A stretch of 43,514 bases of DNA from Vitreoscilla sp. (lineage in GTDB: Bacteria > Pseudomonadota > Gammaproteobacteria > Burkholderiales > Neisseriaceae), in the NCBI GenBank assembly GCA_030150505.1, contig JASLFS010000010.1, positions 1-43,514 on the forward strand, written 5' to 3'. Positions 43,237 through 43,514 of the stretch are shown here, piece after piece (the stretch's first letter is position 1; the number at the start of each line of letters is the position of its first letter). The translations under genes were made by a program, and so were the position numbers. The notes under the pieces were generated by a model. That model made no database searches and was not told where the DNA came from. It worked only from the letters and a program-made list of their open reading frames with translations.

Positions 43237-43514
43237 TTAATGCTCAATATCAGCTTCCAACTTAGCTGCTGCTAACCATTCTTGCATCCCAGGTAATGAA
43301 ATTATATTGTGCAGATATTTTTGACATACCACACTAAGTGGCAATTGATAACCAATAGCACGAAAAACGATAGGTGCAAAAAATGCATCAACAATGCTAA
43401 ATTCTTTACCAGCTAAAAATGGCCCACCAAACTGCTCAAAACCCTGTTCCCAAAGTTGGTTTAAACGATTAATATCAGCAGCCAATGCAGGATTTAACTC
43501 TGGCGTTTCAAATA
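43237..43514 (-). CDS. Glutathione S-transferase family protein (5' truncated by window)
   Basis: Only the C-terminal all-helical domain is in the window; the frame is open to the edge, reading FETPELNPALAADINRLNQ before the rest. The typical segment GPFLAGKEFSIVDAFFAPIVFR (helix with the conserved N-capping Ser and Asp) identifies the GST C-terminal domain, followed by the LPGMQEWLAAAKLEADIE tail. The thioredoxin-like glutathione-binding domain should lie beyond 43514. A TTG at 43485 is in frame but is not a plausible start. The class (for example the YfcF or maleylacetoacetate isomerase type) cannot be told from this part. Confidence 0.85.
   Translation of the reverse strand, partial: FETPELNPALAADINRLNQLWEQGFEQFGGPFLAGKEFSIVDAFFAPIVFRAIGYQLPLSVVCQKYLHNIISLPGMQEWLAAAKLEADIEH

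Noticed and set aside
1..43514. tRNA, rRNA, CRISPR arrays, insertion sequences or phage genes
   Set aside because: I looked for repeats, tRNA T-loop patterns, transposase motifs and integrase motifs and saw none.

Overview
The window is chromosomal DNA of an AT-rich beta-proteobacterium, most likely a member of the Neisseriaceae. The pointers are: an assimilatory sulfate cluster in the order cysH-cysD-cysN-cysJ-cysI with a divergent trifunctional cysG and an APS-type CysH; a TadA deaminase with a TfoX C-terminal-like domain on its N-terminus; an LtgA/Slt-type lipoprotein transglycosylase; and three exact copies of the 12-mer AGGCTGCCTGAA, which I recall as the Simonsiella-type dialect of the neisserial DNA uptake sequence (DUS). 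Two of these copies form the stem of the prfC terminator. I see no tRNA, rRNA, CRISPR array, phage gene or insertion sequence. The region is mostly housekeeping.

Layout. 1-1152: 3' truncated class I fumarase (minus). 1388-6160: trkA-trkH potassium uptake, then a Slt-type murein transglycosylase. 6220-6918: divergent copZ/cueR copper pair with a textbook 19-bp-spacer MerR-type promoter. 7043-9087: rph and lysC, the latter with an internal ribosome binding site for a beta subunit. 9146-12158: speB, then pgeF and rluD (minus). 12157-12972: bamD, whose start codon overlaps the divergent rluD start. 13008-16240: radC, an MscS-family channel and prfC (minus). 16241-18494: a gene-poor, very AT-rich stretch holding one SAM methyltransferase, two terminators with no annotated gene upstream (candidate small RNAs, one preceded by an FNR-like box) and a self-contained 24-codon membrane peptide gene. 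18495-20423: algH-ruvX-argB (minus). 20651-25923: gpmI-envC-ctpA-tadA. 25909-27804: flavodoxin-like protein and a Na+/alanine symporter (minus). 28050-36271: the siroheme and sulfate assimilation block. 36443-38724: dinI-like gene, ydcH-like gene, nitroreductase, yebC. 38809-42216: mfd (minus). 42553-43104: free-standing protoglobin behind a 24-bp perfect palindrome. 43237-43514: C-terminal part of a glutathione S-transferase (minus, 5' truncated).

How parts work together. CysD/CysN make APS, the Fe-S APS reductase CysH reduces it directly to sulfite (no APS kinase is present), and CysJ/CysI reduce sulfite to sulfide using siroheme made by CysG. EnvC (a LytM-domain amidase activator with lost zinc ligands) and CtpA follow gpmI in a likely cell-envelope/septum transcription unit. 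BamD, Slt and the MscS channel add other envelope functions.

The observations most worth following are the 24-aa peptide gene (18289-18482), the FNR-box/small RNA candidate (17825-18058), the palindrome in front of the protoglobin (42474-42497), the TfoX-like domain on TadA, the CATG start overlap of rluD/bamD, and the sparse DUS copies. All identifications come from reading motifs and recalling families; no search was run.
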